Assembly: GCF_025725685.1 (NCBI RefSeq)
Contig: NZ_CP107008.1
Location: 1,922,001 to 1,986,000 of the forward strand
From: Halomonas sp. M4R1S46
GTDB taxonomy: Bacteria; Pseudomonadota; Gammaproteobacteria; Pseudomonadales; Halomonadaceae
Reading direction: 5' to 3'
DNA length: 64,000 bases
The notes under the pieces were generated by a model. It was given only the letters and a program-made list of their open reading frames with translations. It was not told the DNA's origin and made no database searches. Shown here one piece after another: positions 1 to 8,209 of this stretch. Within the stretch, counting starts at the first letter, position 1. Each line of letters starts with the position of its first letter. The position numbers were made by a program, and so were the translations under genes.

Positions 1-1
1 G

Positions 2-619
2 TCAGGTGGCGGCCGGCGTGACCCAGCGGAAGGTCAGGCTGATGCGCAGGGCATCGCCCCGGCGCGGCAGCAGGGCATGCTCGAGCGCCGTCTGGGTACC
101 GGGGCCCATCAGCAGCAGGCTGTCGTGGGGCTGGTCCACATTGAAGGCCGGAGCGTGGCGGTCCTTCCAGCGGAAGCGCAGTGGGCGGTCGGCGCCCAGG
201 GAGACGCCCACGATCAGCGGCGCGGGGCCCAGTTCCGGCTCGTCATCGCTGTGCCAGCCCATGCGCTCCTGGCCGTTTGCATAGCGGTTGAGCAGCACGC
301 TGTTGAAGCGGGCCGGGTGACCGGCCTGGGCGAGGCGCCGGATCACGGCATCGCGGATGAGCACGACCGTCGGATGCCAGGGGGCCGGCAGGAAGTCCCG
401 GCACGAGTAGCGATAGCGGGCCTCGCCCATCCAGACCTGGCGTCGCGGGATCGGATGCTCGCGGCCGTAGAGGCGTAGCCGCGGCCGCTGCCAGTCCAGC
501 TCGTGGTCCAGGCGGTCGAGGGCGCTGTCCGCCGCGGGAGCGCCGAGCAGGTCGGTGAAGCGAATCAGCGCCGGCGAGGCCAGCAGCGCCTCGCCGCGGG
601 GAGGGTCGAACGGGGCCAT
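2..619 (-). CDS. alkB: AlkB-type 2-oxoglutarate/Fe(II) dioxygenase (alkylated-DNA repair)
   Basis: A 205-residue protein of the AlkB/ALKBH2 type, which oxidatively removes methyl lesions from DNA bases using Fe(II) and 2-oxoglutarate. Visible motifs are the iron-binding HSDDE (H-x-D) near residue 123, a downstream histidine in LEHALLPR, and the C-terminal arginine-containing RISLTFRW strand that binds 2-oxoglutarate in the family. The length suits the short bacterial and ALKBH2-like forms. It is the last gene of a minus-strand run behind the PAP2 phosphatase (24-nt gap) and the stop codon lies just inside the window, so the gene is complete. The family call is firm; substrate preference is inferred. 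Confidence 0.9.
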   Translation of the reverse strand: MAPFDPPRGEALLASPALIRFTDLLGAPAADSALDRLDHELDWQRPRLRLYGREHPIPRRQVWMGEARYRYSCRDFLPAPWHPTVVLIRDAVIRRLAQAGHPARFNSVLLNRYANGQERMGWHSDDEPELGPAPLIVGVSLGADRPLRFRWKDRHAPAFNVDQPHDSLLLMGPGTQTALEHALLPRRGDALRISLTFRWVTPAAT

Positions 620-643
620 GCCCCGAGGATGCCAGCCCGCCGG

Positions 644-1186
644 CTAGCCGGCCAGGGCCAGGCTCGCCAGGGCGAAGGCATAGCCGATCGCCGCGCCGGC
701 GGCCACGTCGCTGAGGTAGTGCAGCCCCAGGCCGACCCGCGACACCGCGATCAGCGCCACCAGCGGGACCAGGGCCGGCATCAGGGCGGGGCTGTGGGCC
801 GCGACCAGGGTCAGGAACATCACCGCGTGAATGGTGTGCCCGCTGGGGAAGCTGTAGCGGTCTCGGGCCGGCTCCTGGCAGGGAATGCTGGCGAAGGTGA
901 TGAAGGGGCGCTCGCGGCACAGGCGGGTCTTGAGCAGACGGTAGACGACGATGGCCGCCGCGGCCGTCAGGGCATACTGGGCGGCCAGTCGCCAGCCCGC
1001 CTGGGGGTGCAGCCAGGGCTGGGCGAGGATCACCACGACCCAGATCGGCCAGTCGCCGAGCTTGCTGGCCAGGCGCAGGGTGGCGAGCCAGGGCCGGTGG
1101 ATGCTGAAGCCGGCCAGTCGCTGGCAGAGCTGCCACTCCAGCAGGTCGAGGCGTTCAAATACGGCAGGGGCGCGTGGTTTCATCGG
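644..1186 (-). CDS. PAP2-family membrane phosphatase
   Basis: A 180-residue type 2 phosphatidic-acid phosphatase homologue, expected to hydrolyse a lipid phosphate or pyrophosphate at the membrane. The three family motifs are visible: K-x6-RP in LKTRLCRERPF, PSGHT, and SR-x5-H-x3-D in SRVGLGLHYLSD, separated by hydrophobic membrane segments. The start MKPRAP is chosen over one five codons upstream (position 1201). It overlaps the end of the upstream glycosyltransferase gene by 32 nt, which argues for translational coupling. Pairing with a GT4 enzyme suggests a role in lipid-linked glycan or glycolipid metabolism, but the substrate cannot be read from sequence. Confidence 0.85.
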   Translation of the reverse strand, partial: PMKPRAPAVFERLDLLEWQLCQRLAGFSIHRPWLATLRLASKLGDWPIWVVVILAQPWLHPQAGWRLAAQYALTAAAAIVVYRLLKTRLCRERPFITFASIPCQEPARDRYSFPSGHTIHAVMFLTLVAAHSPALMPALVPLVALIAVSRVGLGLHYLSDVAAGAAIGYAFALASLALAG

Positions 1187-2312
1187 ACATCTCCCGGGCA
1201 AGGGTCAGGGCGGCGAGGAAGTCGTCGGTGATGGCCGGCCAGCGATAGTGCAGCGCCCGCTCCCGGGCGGCCCGCCCCAGCCGGCCATAGCGGGCCGGCT
1301 GCTGGCACAGCGTGACGGCGGCATCGAGGAAGCCGGTCTCGTCGCCGACGGCCAGGCTGACGCCGTTGACGTCATCGTCGATCAGCTCGGCGCCGGCGGC
1401 GTGGCGGAAGGCCACCGTGGCCAGGCCGCTGGCCATGGCCTCGAGGAGCACGTTGCCCCAGGTCTCGGAAATGGAGGGGAAGATGAAGAGGTCGGCGCTG
1501 GCATAGTGGCGGGCCAGGCTCGCGGCGTCGATGAAACCGGTGAAGTGGACCTCGGGCAGCGCCTTCTCCAGCGCTGCCCGGCCCGGGCCGTCGCCGACCG
1601 CGACGAGGGTCATGTCCGGGCGGGCGGCGAGCATTGCCGTGAAGGTGTCGCGCAGCAGGTCGAGGTTCTTCTCGGGTGCCAGCCGCCCCACGTAGAGCGC
1701 CACCGGCCGATGGGCGTCGCTGCCCCAGGCCGCGCGCAGGGTCGGGTCTCGGTGGCGGGGGGAGAAGTGCTCGCCGTCGATGCCCCGGGCCATCACCCGC
1801 ACCCGCTCGAAGCCCCGGGCGGTGAGGGACCGGGCCTGGTCCCGGGTGGGGACCAGGGTGGCCCCGCAGCGGTTGTGGAAGTGCCTCAGCCGTCGGGTGA
1901 CCAGGGAGGACAGCCAGCCGACGCCATAGTCGCGGCAGTAGTGATCGAAGTTGGTGTGCCAGCCGCCGACCACGGGGATACCGAGTCGTTCGGCCACGCC
2001 CAGCGCCGACCAGCCCAGCGGCCCCTCGGTGGCCAGGTAGACGACATCGGGGCGGTCGGCCTCCCAGAGGCGGCGGATCCGGCGTGCCGCGGGCAGGCCC
2101 AGGCGCACCTCCCGGTAGCCGGGCACCGACATGCCACGGACCTGGAGCTCGGCGGTGATGCCCTCGGCGACATGCGGGCTCCCGGCGGGGCGCGGACGGA
2201 TCAGTTGCAGCGTCATGCCGCGCCGCAGCAGGTCGTCGCTGAGGCGTCCCAGGGTATGGGCCACGCCGTTGATGTCCGGTGACCAGGTTTCGCTGACCAG
2301 GCAGATGCGCAT
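1155..2312 (-). CDS. Glycosyltransferase family 4 (MgtA-like)
   Basis: A 385-residue GT-B fold glycosyltransferase. The N-terminus (SETWSPDINGVAHTL) is typical of the GDP-mannose-dependent MgtA/PimB-like branch, and the C-terminal nucleotide-sugar site carries the E-x7-E motif in ISETWGNVLLEAM (about residue 287). It probably moves a sugar onto a lipid acceptor on the cytoplasmic face of the inner membrane. It lies 113 nt downstream of the LysM lipoprotein gene and overlaps the PAP2 gene. Donor and acceptor are unknown; the mannosyltransferase suggestion is inference from the N-terminal motif. Confidence 0.85.
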   Translation of the reverse strand: MRICLVSETWSPDINGVAHTLGRLSDDLLRRGMTLQLIRPRPAGSPHVAEGITAELQVRGMSVPGYREVRLGLPAARRIRRLWEADRPDVVYLATEGPLGWSALGVAERLGIPVVGGWHTNFDHYCRDYGVGWLSSLVTRRLRHFHNRCGATLVPTRDQARSLTARGFERVRVMARGIDGEHFSPRHRDPTLRAAWGSDAHRPVALYVGRLAPEKNLDLLRDTFTAMLAARPDMTLVAVGDGPGRAALEKALPEVHFTGFIDAASLARHYASADLFIFPSISETWGNVLLEAMASGLATVAFRHAAGAELIDDDVNGVSLAVGDETGFLDAAVTLCQQPARYGRLGRAARERALHYRWPAITDDFLAALTLAREMSDETTRPCRI

Positions 2313-2425
2313 GTCGTCCCTCGTGGCGTCGCGGGCCGGGATGGCCCCCGTCAGTCACGACGATGCCCGAGGCGCGTGACAGCGGGGCGACAGCGCGGTG
2401 AAGCGGGGATGACAGCCCCGGCGGA

Positions 2426-3334
2426 TCAGCGCAGTACCGTGGTCGGGTCGATGGGCTTGCCGCCGTGTCGCATGTCGAAGAGCAGCTCATGGCGTCCGCT
2501 GGCGGCATGCAGGCCGATCTCGCAGAGCGGCGTGCCGCGACGGACCTCCTTGCCGCTCTCGACCAGCAGCGTCTCGCACAGGGCGTAGACGCTCTGCAGG
2601 TTGTCGGGGTGATGGACGATCACCACCCGGCCCAGCTGGCGCATGCTGCCGGCGAAACGCACCTGGCCATCGGCGACGGCCCTGGCCCGGGCCCCCTCGC
2701 CGGTGGCCAGCAGCATCGGCTGGAGGGTGCCGCGGCCATCGGGACCGTAGCGCCGTGCCACCCGGTAGTCGTCCAGGGGCCAGGGCCAGCCGCTGGCCTG
2801 GCGTGGCACCTCGCCGGGGTCCGGCAGGCGGGTCCGCGACGGGCGCGAAGGGGCTGGCGTGGCCGTGCTCCGGGAGGCCTGGCGGGCGCCGCCCAGCGGC
2901 ACCTGGATCAGCTGCCCCACCTCGAGGTCGGTGGCCGCGATATTCGGATTGGCCGCCGCCACGCGGCCGGGGGCCGTGCCGAAGCGCCGCGCGATGGCGG
3001 TGTAGGTGTCGCCGGGGCGCACCTGATAGCGATAGGGGCCGCCGGAGGGCGCCCGCTCGCGGCGGCTGGGCACCAGCAGGCGCTGCCCCACGGCGAGGCG
3101 GCGGGGGTCGACGCCGGGGTTGAAGCGCCGCAGGCGGACCAGCGGCACCTCGGCACGCCGGGCGATCTCGCCGAGGGTGTCGCCGCGCTGGATGGTGATC
3201 CAGTTGCCGGCCAGCGGCTCGCCGCCCCGCAGGGCGCCCGTGGGCGTTCCGGCACAACCGGCCAGCAGGACGAACAGCAGGATCAGGGCGAGTCGAGGGC
3301 GGCGTCCTTGGCCTGCCACAGGGCGTTGAGCCAT
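2426..3334 (-). CDS. LysM/degenerate-LytM lipoprotein (NlpD-like)
   Basis: A 302-residue lipoprotein. Residues 14-27 form the hydrophobic signal with lipobox LLAGC, two LysM peptidoglycan-binding repeats follow (about 45-90 and 100-146), then a proline-rich linker and a C-terminal LytM/M23 domain from about 185. The usual zinc ligands of M23 peptidases are not visible: the H-x3-D region reads GRGTLQP, YAHL is YALC and HLHFE is HELLFD. It therefore looks like a non-catalytic LytM factor of the EnvC/NlpD kind that activates amidases at the septum. The only workable ATG lies 52 nt inside the upstream acyltransferase gene. It is not the canonical nlpD locus, since surE, pcm and rpoS are absent. 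Confidence 0.8.
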   Translation of the reverse strand: MAQRPVAGQGRRPRLALILLFVLLAGCAGTPTGALRGGEPLAGNWITIQRGDTLGEIARRAEVPLVRLRRFNPGVDPRRLAVGQRLLVPSRRERAPSGGPYRYQVRPGDTYTAIARRFGTAPGRVAAANPNIAATDLEVGQLIQVPLGGARQASRSTATPAPSRPSRTRLPDPGEVPRQASGWPWPLDDYRVARRYGPDGRGTLQPMLLATGEGARARAVADGQVRFAGSMRQLGRVVIVHHPDNLQSVYALCETLLVESGKEVRRGTPLCEIGLHAASGRHELLFDMRHGGKPIDPTTVLR

Positions 3335-4152
3335 GAGTGGAAGCGTTCCTTGTAGATCGGGTCTTGGTGGTAGTCGCCTTGCAGCATCCAGGCCGGCACC
3401 GCCAGGTACCGGGCCTGCAGGTGGATGGTTTGTTCGCGGCCGCAGAGGAAGTCCCAGAAGCGGGGCGCGGGATTGTCGTAGCTGATCGTCACGTCGAGGA
3501 TGCCGCCGAGGCGGTCGCCGAGCAGGCTCAGGACCTGGGCGATGCCGCCGGCCCGGGGCGGCAGCAGGTGACGATAGGGGCTGCGGCGTGCGGCATGCTT
3601 GGCCGGCGTGAAGCGGGTGCCTTCGACGAAGTTGTAGATGGCGATGGGCCGTTCCCGGGCATGGCGGCACATGCGCTCGGTCGCTTCCCGGTCGCGACGG
3701 GCCAGGTGCGGATGGCGTTCCCGCTGCTCCCGGCTCATGCGCCGCAACATGGGAAATTCCAGGGCCCAGAAGGCCAGGCCGATCACGGGCAGCCAGATCA
3801 GTTGGCGCTTGACGAAGAAGTGCGGCATGGGGATGCGTCGGTGCAGGGCCATGAAGAGCACGAAGATGTCGGTCCAGCTGCGATGGTTGGAGAGCACCAG
3901 CCACCAGTCGTCCCGGGTCAGGCCGTCCGGCAGGTCCAGGCGCAGGTCGGGCCGTACCCAGTGGCCTATCCACCAGAGGTTGCCGTCGACCCACCAGCGG
4001 GCGATGGCGTTGAGCCCGAACAGCACCCGCCGACGCAGCGGGCGCCCCGGCGTGACCAGCTTGAGCAGGGTGAGCGCGATCAGCGGCACCGCCCAGAACA
4101 GGGTGTTGAGGGTCAGCAGCAGCAGGCTGACGATCCCCCTGAGGGTCGACAT
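3283..4152 (-). CDS. YihG-like 1-acyl-glycerol-3-phosphate acyltransferase family protein
   Basis: A 289-residue membrane acyltransferase of the PlsC superfamily, close in layout to YihG. It has an N-terminal hydrophobic segment (about 5-35), the catalytic H-x4-D in NHRSWTD, and a substrate-binding FVEGTRF motif. It would transfer an acyl chain to lysophosphatidate or a related lysophospholipid at the inner membrane. The start at 4152 is preferred over one six codons upstream because AAGGAG lies 6 nt before it. It shares 52 nt with the downstream lipoprotein gene. Acyl-chain specificity cannot be inferred. Confidence 0.87.
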   Translation of the reverse strand: MSTLRGIVSLLLLTLNTLFWAVPLIALTLLKLVTPGRPLRRRVLFGLNAIARWWVDGNLWWIGHWVRPDLRLDLPDGLTRDDWWLVLSNHRSWTDIFVLFMALHRRIPMPHFFVKRQLIWLPVIGLAFWALEFPMLRRMSREQRERHPHLARRDREATERMCRHARERPIAIYNFVEGTRFTPAKHAARRSPYRHLLPPRAGGIAQVLSLLGDRLGGILDVTISYDNPAPRFWDFLCGREQTIHLQARYLAVPAWMLQGDYHQDPIYKERFHSWLNALWQAKDAALDSP

Positions 4153-4286
4153 GCCGGTCTCCTTCGTCATCGTCGTGAAAGGCAATGCTAATGGATCACG
4201 GCGAGGGTGCCCAGCGTTGAGGCCAACGGCATCGAGGCGTCGTTCGACGGAGATGGCCAGGGGCCACGACGTGGCGTTGGCAAGCG

Positions 4287-6236
4287 TCATTCCTGCAGGT
4301 CGGGCAGGTCCTCGAACAAGGCCAGGGCCTCGGGGTTGGCGAGCGCCTCGCGGTTCTTGACGGGCTGTCCGTGGACGATGTTGCGCACCGCCAGCTCCAC
4401 GAGCTTGCCCGAGCGGGTGCGCGGCAGGTCGTCGACCTGGAGGATCTTCGCCGGGACATGCCGCGGCGTGGTGTTGGCGCGGATGGTGTCGCGGATCGTC
4501 TGGCGCAGGGCGTCGTCCAGGGTCAGCCCCTCGCGCAGGCGCACGAAGAGCACCACCCGCACATCGTCCTGCCACTCCTGAGCGATGCACAGCGACTCGA
4601 GTACCTCCTCGACCTTCTCCACCTGGCGGTAGATCTCGGCGGTGCCGATGCGCACCCCGCCGGGGTTGAGCACGGCGTCGGAGCGGCCGTGGATGATCAG
4701 GCCGTCCTCCGCGGTGATTTCCGCCAGGTCGCCGTGGGCCCAGATGCCGGGAAAGGTGGCGAAGTAGGCGTCGTGATAGCGGCTGCCGTCGGGGTCGTTC
4801 CAGAAGCCCACCGGCATGGCGGGGAACGGCTGGGTGCAGACCAGTTCCCCCTTCCCCCCGCGCAGCGGCCGGCCGTCGTCGTCGAGGACGTCCACGGCCA
4901 TGCCCAGCCCGCGGCACTGCAGTTGGCCACGGTAGACGGGGCGAATCGGACAGCCCAGGGCGAAGCAGGAGACGATATCGGTACCGCCGGAGATCGAGGC
5001 GAGCAGCAGGTCGGCCTTGATGTCCCGGTACACATAGTCGAAGGATTCATGGGTCAGGGCCGAGCCGGTGGAGAGCACCACGCGCAGCCGCGAGAGGTCA
5101 TGGTCGCGGCCCGGCACCAGGCCTTCCTTCTCGCAGGCGGCGAGATACCGGGCGCTGGTGCCGAACACCGTCACCCCTTCGCGCTCGGCCATCGCCCAGA
5201 GGGCGTCGGGAGACGGCGCGAAGGGGGCGCCATCGAACAGCACCAGGGTGGCGCCGCTGGCGAGTCCCGAGACCAGCCAGTTCCACATCATCCAGCCACA
5301 GGTGGTGTAGTAGAAGAAGACATCGTCCGCGCGCAGGTCGGTATGCAGGCGATGCTCCTTGAGGTGCTGGAGCAGGGTCCCCCCGGCGGAGTGGACGATG
5401 CACTTGGGCGTGCCGGTGGTGCCCGAGGAGTAGAGGATATACAGCGGCTGGTCGAAGGGCAGGGAGGCGAAGGTCGGCTCGTCCGCCTCCCCGGCCAGGT
5501 AGTCGTCCCAGGCCACCGCGCCCGGGATGTCGCCGAGGTCGGGACGGTCGTCGAGGAAGGGGAAGACCACCACGTCCGCCAGCTCCTCGAGGGCCGCGGC
5601 GACCTGCGCCAGTCGCGGGCGGATATCGATCTCCTTGCCGTTCCAGGTGTAGCCGTCGGCGGCGATCAGCACCTTGGGCTCGATCTGGCCGAAGCGGTCG
5701 AGCACCCCCTGGGCGCCGAAGTCGGGCGAGCAGGAGGACCAGATGGCGCCGAGACTGGCGGTGGCCAGCATGGCGATCACCGCCGGCTCCGCATTGGGCG
5801 CCAGGCCGGCGACCCGGTCGCCTGGCGTCACGCCACTGGCACGCAGCGCCGCGGCCAGGCGCGCCACCTGGCGATACAGCTCGCCGTAGCTCAGGCTGCG
5901 CCGCCGGCCGCGCTCGTCCAGGGCGACCAGGGCCGGGTGGTCGTCCCGGCGACGCAGCAGGTTGGCGGCGAAGTTGAGTCGTGCCTCGGGGAACCAGCGG
6001 GCGCCGGGCATCGCCTCGGGATCGACGAGTACCCGTTCGCCGCGGGTCTCGGCGACGATCTCGAAGGTCTGCCACAACAGCGCCCAGAAGGCCTCGGGGT
6101 GGGCGAGACTCCAGGCGTGCAGGGCCCCGTAGTCGGTGAGGGTCTCGCCATGGACATCCTGGATACGCCGCATCAGGGCCGTCATCTGGGTGGCCGCGAC
6201 CGCCTCGGGGGACGGTTGCCAGACTGGGGTGGCCAT
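4287..6236 (-). CDS. aacS: Acetoacetyl-CoA synthetase
   Basis: A 649-residue ANL-superfamily adenylate-forming enzyme matching acetoacetate-CoA ligase in length and pattern. It activates acetoacetate with ATP and CoA to acetoacetyl-CoA. Visible motifs are the P-loop-like LYSSGTTGTPK (about residue 270), the FTTCGWMMWNW-type core (here YYTTCGWMMWNW), HGDLAEI, the hinge GRSDAVLNPGG, and the C-terminal lysine in RTRSGKLVEL that catalyses adenylation. It lies 24 nt downstream of a LysR gene on the same strand, which itself is divergent from scoAB. The context points to growth on 3-hydroxybutyrate or acetoacetate, with a choice between ATP-dependent and CoA-transfer activation. Confidence 0.93.
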   Translation of the reverse strand: MATPVWQPSPEAVAATQMTALMRRIQDVHGETLTDYGALHAWSLAHPEAFWALLWQTFEIVAETRGERVLVDPEAMPGARWFPEARLNFAANLLRRRDDHPALVALDERGRRRSLSYGELYRQVARLAAALRASGVTPGDRVAGLAPNAEPAVIAMLATASLGAIWSSCSPDFGAQGVLDRFGQIEPKVLIAADGYTWNGKEIDIRPRLAQVAAALEELADVVVFPFLDDRPDLGDIPGAVAWDDYLAGEADEPTFASLPFDQPLYILYSSGTTGTPKCIVHSAGGTLLQHLKEHRLHTDLRADDVFFYYTTCGWMMWNWLVSGLASGATLVLFDGAPFAPSPDALWAMAEREGVTVFGTSARYLAACEKEGLVPGRDHDLSRLRVVLSTGSALTHESFDYVYRDIKADLLLASISGGTDIVSCFALGCPIRPVYRGQLQCRGLGMAVDVLDDDGRPLRGGKGELVCTQPFPAMPVGFWNDPDGSRYHDAYFATFPGIWAHGDLAEITAEDGLIIHGRSDAVLNPGGVRIGTAEIYRQVEKVEEVLESLCIAQEWQDDVRVVLFVRLREGLTLDDALRQTIRDTIRANTTPRHVPAKILQVDDLPRTRSGKLVELAVRNIVHGQPVKNREALANPEALALFEDLPDLQE

Positions 6237-6260
6237 ATGCTTCCCTCCCTCGCCGTGCCG

Positions 6261-7163
6261 TTACCCTGAGCTTAGCATCGGCGTCGGCACGCTTTCCTGC
6301 AGCACCTCCCGCAGGGCCTGGGCGGCCACCGAGAGGTCATCGGCGCTGGGCGAGAGGATGCCCACCGCCCGCTCGATGATCGGCGCATGCAGCGGCAGGC
6401 AGTGGGCGCCGAGTTCCTGCATCTGGTGGATGCACAGCGAGGGGACGGCGCTGACGCCGAGACCGCTGGCGACCATGCGTCCGACGGTGGCCAGCTGGTG
6501 GCTCTCGAAGGCCACCGGCAGTTCGATCCCCTGCAGGCGCAGCTGCTGCTCGAGGAGCCGGCGGACCATGGAGGGACGCTGCAGGGTGATGAAGTCCCGG
6601 GTCAGCAGCGCCGGCCAGTCGATCGAGGCGCGCGTCGCCAGGGCCGAGGCGGCGGGGACCACGGCGACGAAGCGGTCCACGTAGAGGGGGGCGAAGTGCA
6701 TCGACTGGGCGGCCTCGGGCTCGAAGGCGATGCCCAGCTCGACGCGGCCCTGGTGGACCATGTCGATGACCTGCTCGTTGATGACGTCGTGGACGGTCAC
6801 GTTGATGCGCGGATAGCGCTTGCGGAAGGCCATCAGCACGTCGGGCAGCTGGTTGCCGGCGAAGGAGGGCATGGCGGCCACGGCGACGCGGCCCAGGCGC
6901 AGGGTGAAGCGCTGGCGCAACAGCTCCTCGGTGTTGTCCCAGTCGGCCAGCAGGCGCTCGGCGAGCGGGACCAGCGACTCGCCTTCCGGGGTCAGCCGCA
7001 CGCTGCGGGTGCTGCGGGTCAGCAGCCGTCCGCCCAGGCTTTCCTCCAGGCCCTTGATGGTCAGGCTCAGGGCCGGCTGGGAGAGATGGAGTCGCTCGCA
7101 GGCCTGGGTGAAGCTCAGGGTCTGGGCCACGGCGAGGAAGGCCCGGAGTTGCTTGACGGTCAT
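6261..7163 (-). CDS. LysR-family regulator of the acetoacetate locus
   Basis: A 300-residue LysR-type regulator with an N-terminal winged helix-turn-helix (SFTQACERLHLSQPALS, about 18-34) and a C-terminal periplasmic-binding-like effector domain. It begins at MTVKQLRAF. It is transcribed divergently from scoAB across a 138-bp AT-rich gap that holds a 7-15-7 inverted repeat, and is followed closely by aacS. Control of scoAB and probably aacS by an acetoacetate-related effector is inferred from this arrangement; the effector is not known. Confidence 0.88.
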   Translation of the reverse strand: MTVKQLRAFLAVAQTLSFTQACERLHLSQPALSLTIKGLEESLGGRLLTRSTRSVRLTPEGESLVPLAERLLADWDNTEELLRQRFTLRLGRVAVAAMPSFAGNQLPDVLMAFRKRYPRINVTVHDVINEQVIDMVHQGRVELGIAFEPEAAQSMHFAPLYVDRFVAVVPAASALATRASIDWPALLTRDFITLQRPSMVRRLLEQQLRLQGIELPVAFESHQLATVGRMVASGLGVSAVPSLCIHQMQELGAHCLPLHAPIIERAVGILSPSADDLSVAAQALREVLQESVPTPMLSSG

Positions 7164-7182
7164 GGCGGCCTCCGCGGTGGCG

Positions 7183-7211
7183 TCGATTAATTTGAAATAT
7201 AAAATAATCGA
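7183..7211. promoter_or_regulatory. LysR-type operator candidate (TCGATTA-N15-TAATCGA)
   Basis: A perfect 7-bp inverted repeat, TCGATTA at 7183-7189 and TAATCGA at 7205-7211, sits in the AT-rich gap between the divergent lysR and scoA genes. It contains AT-N11-AT-like spacing typical of LysR-family recognition sites. It lies 20-48 bp upstream of lysR and about 90 bp upstream of scoA, which suits autorepression and activation. The AT content of this gap contrasts sharply with its surroundings. Confidence 0.6.
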
Positions 7212-7301
7212 TAAGAAAAACAAACTTAACAAATATATTGCCTGCCGCGACACTGCCAGAACCGCGATAACAACCATCCTCCAACCATCTGAGGCAGCGA
7301 T

Positions 7302-8003
7302 ATGGCCGGATTCGACAAGCGTGTGCATTCCTATGAAGAGGCGATGGCCGGCATCGAGAGCGGTATGACCGTCATCGCCGGTGGCTTCGGGCTGTGCGGG
7401 ATCCCCGAGAACCTGATTGCCGAGATCAAGCGGCGGGGCGTCAAGGACCTGACCGTCTACTCCAACAACTGCGGCGTCGACGGCTTCGGCCTGGGCCTGC
7501 TGCTGGAAGACCGCCAGATCAGCACCATCCATGCCTCCTACGTGGGCGAGAACGCGCTCTTCGAGCAGCAGATGCTGGAAGGCGAGATCGAGGTGGTGCT
7601 GACCCCCCAGGGCACCCTGGCCGAGAAGATGCGGGCGGGCGGCGCCGGCATTCCCGCCTTCTACACCGCCACCGGCTACGGTACCCCCATCGGCGAGGGC
7701 AAGGAGGTCCGCGAGTTCGGCGGCCGGCACTATATCCTCGAGGAATCCGTGGTAGGGGACTTCGCCATCGTCAAGGGCTGGAAGGCCGACCGCTACGGTA
7801 ACGTCGTCTACCGCGACACCGCCCAGAACTTCAATCCGCTGGCCGCCACCGCGGGCAAGATCACCGTGGTCGAGGTCGAGGAGATCGTCGAGCCCGGCGA
7901 GCTCGAGCCGGACCAGATCCACACCCCGGGCATCTACGTCGATCGCATCATCCAGGGCAGCTTCGAGAAGCGCATCGAGAAGCGCACCGTCCACCAGGGC
8001 TGA
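7302..8003 (+). CDS. scoA: Succinyl-CoA:3-ketoacid CoA-transferase subunit A
   Basis: A 233-residue alpha subunit of 3-oxoacid CoA-transferase. The N-terminal GGFGLCGIPENLI motif binds CoA in the family, and the length is normal. With ScoB it transfers CoA from succinyl-CoA to acetoacetate, giving acetoacetyl-CoA and succinate. It is the first gene after the divergent lysR promoter region. Unusually, a 206-bp gap containing a dispersed repeat separates it from scoB, whereas these subunit genes are normally almost contiguous. Confidence 0.94.
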   Translation: MAGFDKRVHSYEEAMAGIESGMTVIAGGFGLCGIPENLIAEIKRRGVKDLTVYSNNCGVDGFGLGLLLEDRQISTIHASYVGENALFEQQMLEGEIEVVLTPQGTLAEKMRAGGAGIPAFYTATGYGTPIGEGKEVREFGGRHYILEESVVGDFAIVKGWKADRYGNVVYRDTAQNFNPLAATAGKITVVEVEEIVEPGELEPDQIHTPGIYVDRIIQGSFEKRIEKRTVHQG

Positions 8004-8040
8004 GCGTTTTTCTCCATCTCCCGGACATTCGCCGTTGGAT

Positions 8041-8155
8041 AGCGCGAGAGGCGCCGGGGGCAGATCGTAGAGGAGGTCCTACGCCATGGAATGGCGTCGG
8101 TAGCGCCCAGGGAAGGGTTCACAGCGCCTCCTCGTGGATCTGCCGCCGGCATTGG
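8041..8155 (-). repeat. Dispersed intergenic repeat, copy 1
   Basis: The scoA-scoB gap holds an element whose reverse complement matches 24935-25060. The best conserved core is 8070-8134, containing GAGGAGGCGCTGTGAACCC, TCCCTGGGCGCTACCG and AGGACCTCCTC on the minus strand. Ends GAGGAGG and CCTCCTC are inverted relative to each other, and inner GC-rich segments could fold. No ORF is shared between copies. It looks like a small repeated intergenic element of the REP/MITE kind; the outer limits are approximate. Confidence 0.75.
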
Positions 8156-8209
8156 CCTCGAGCAGGGTTCACCGGCGCTTATCCCTTACAAGACACAAGA
8201 GGCATCAAG

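Noticed and set aside
2426..3994. 522-residue version of the LysM lipoprotein
   Set aside because: The first 220 residues are an out-of-frame reading of the acyltransferase gene; the lipoprotein signal begins at 3334.
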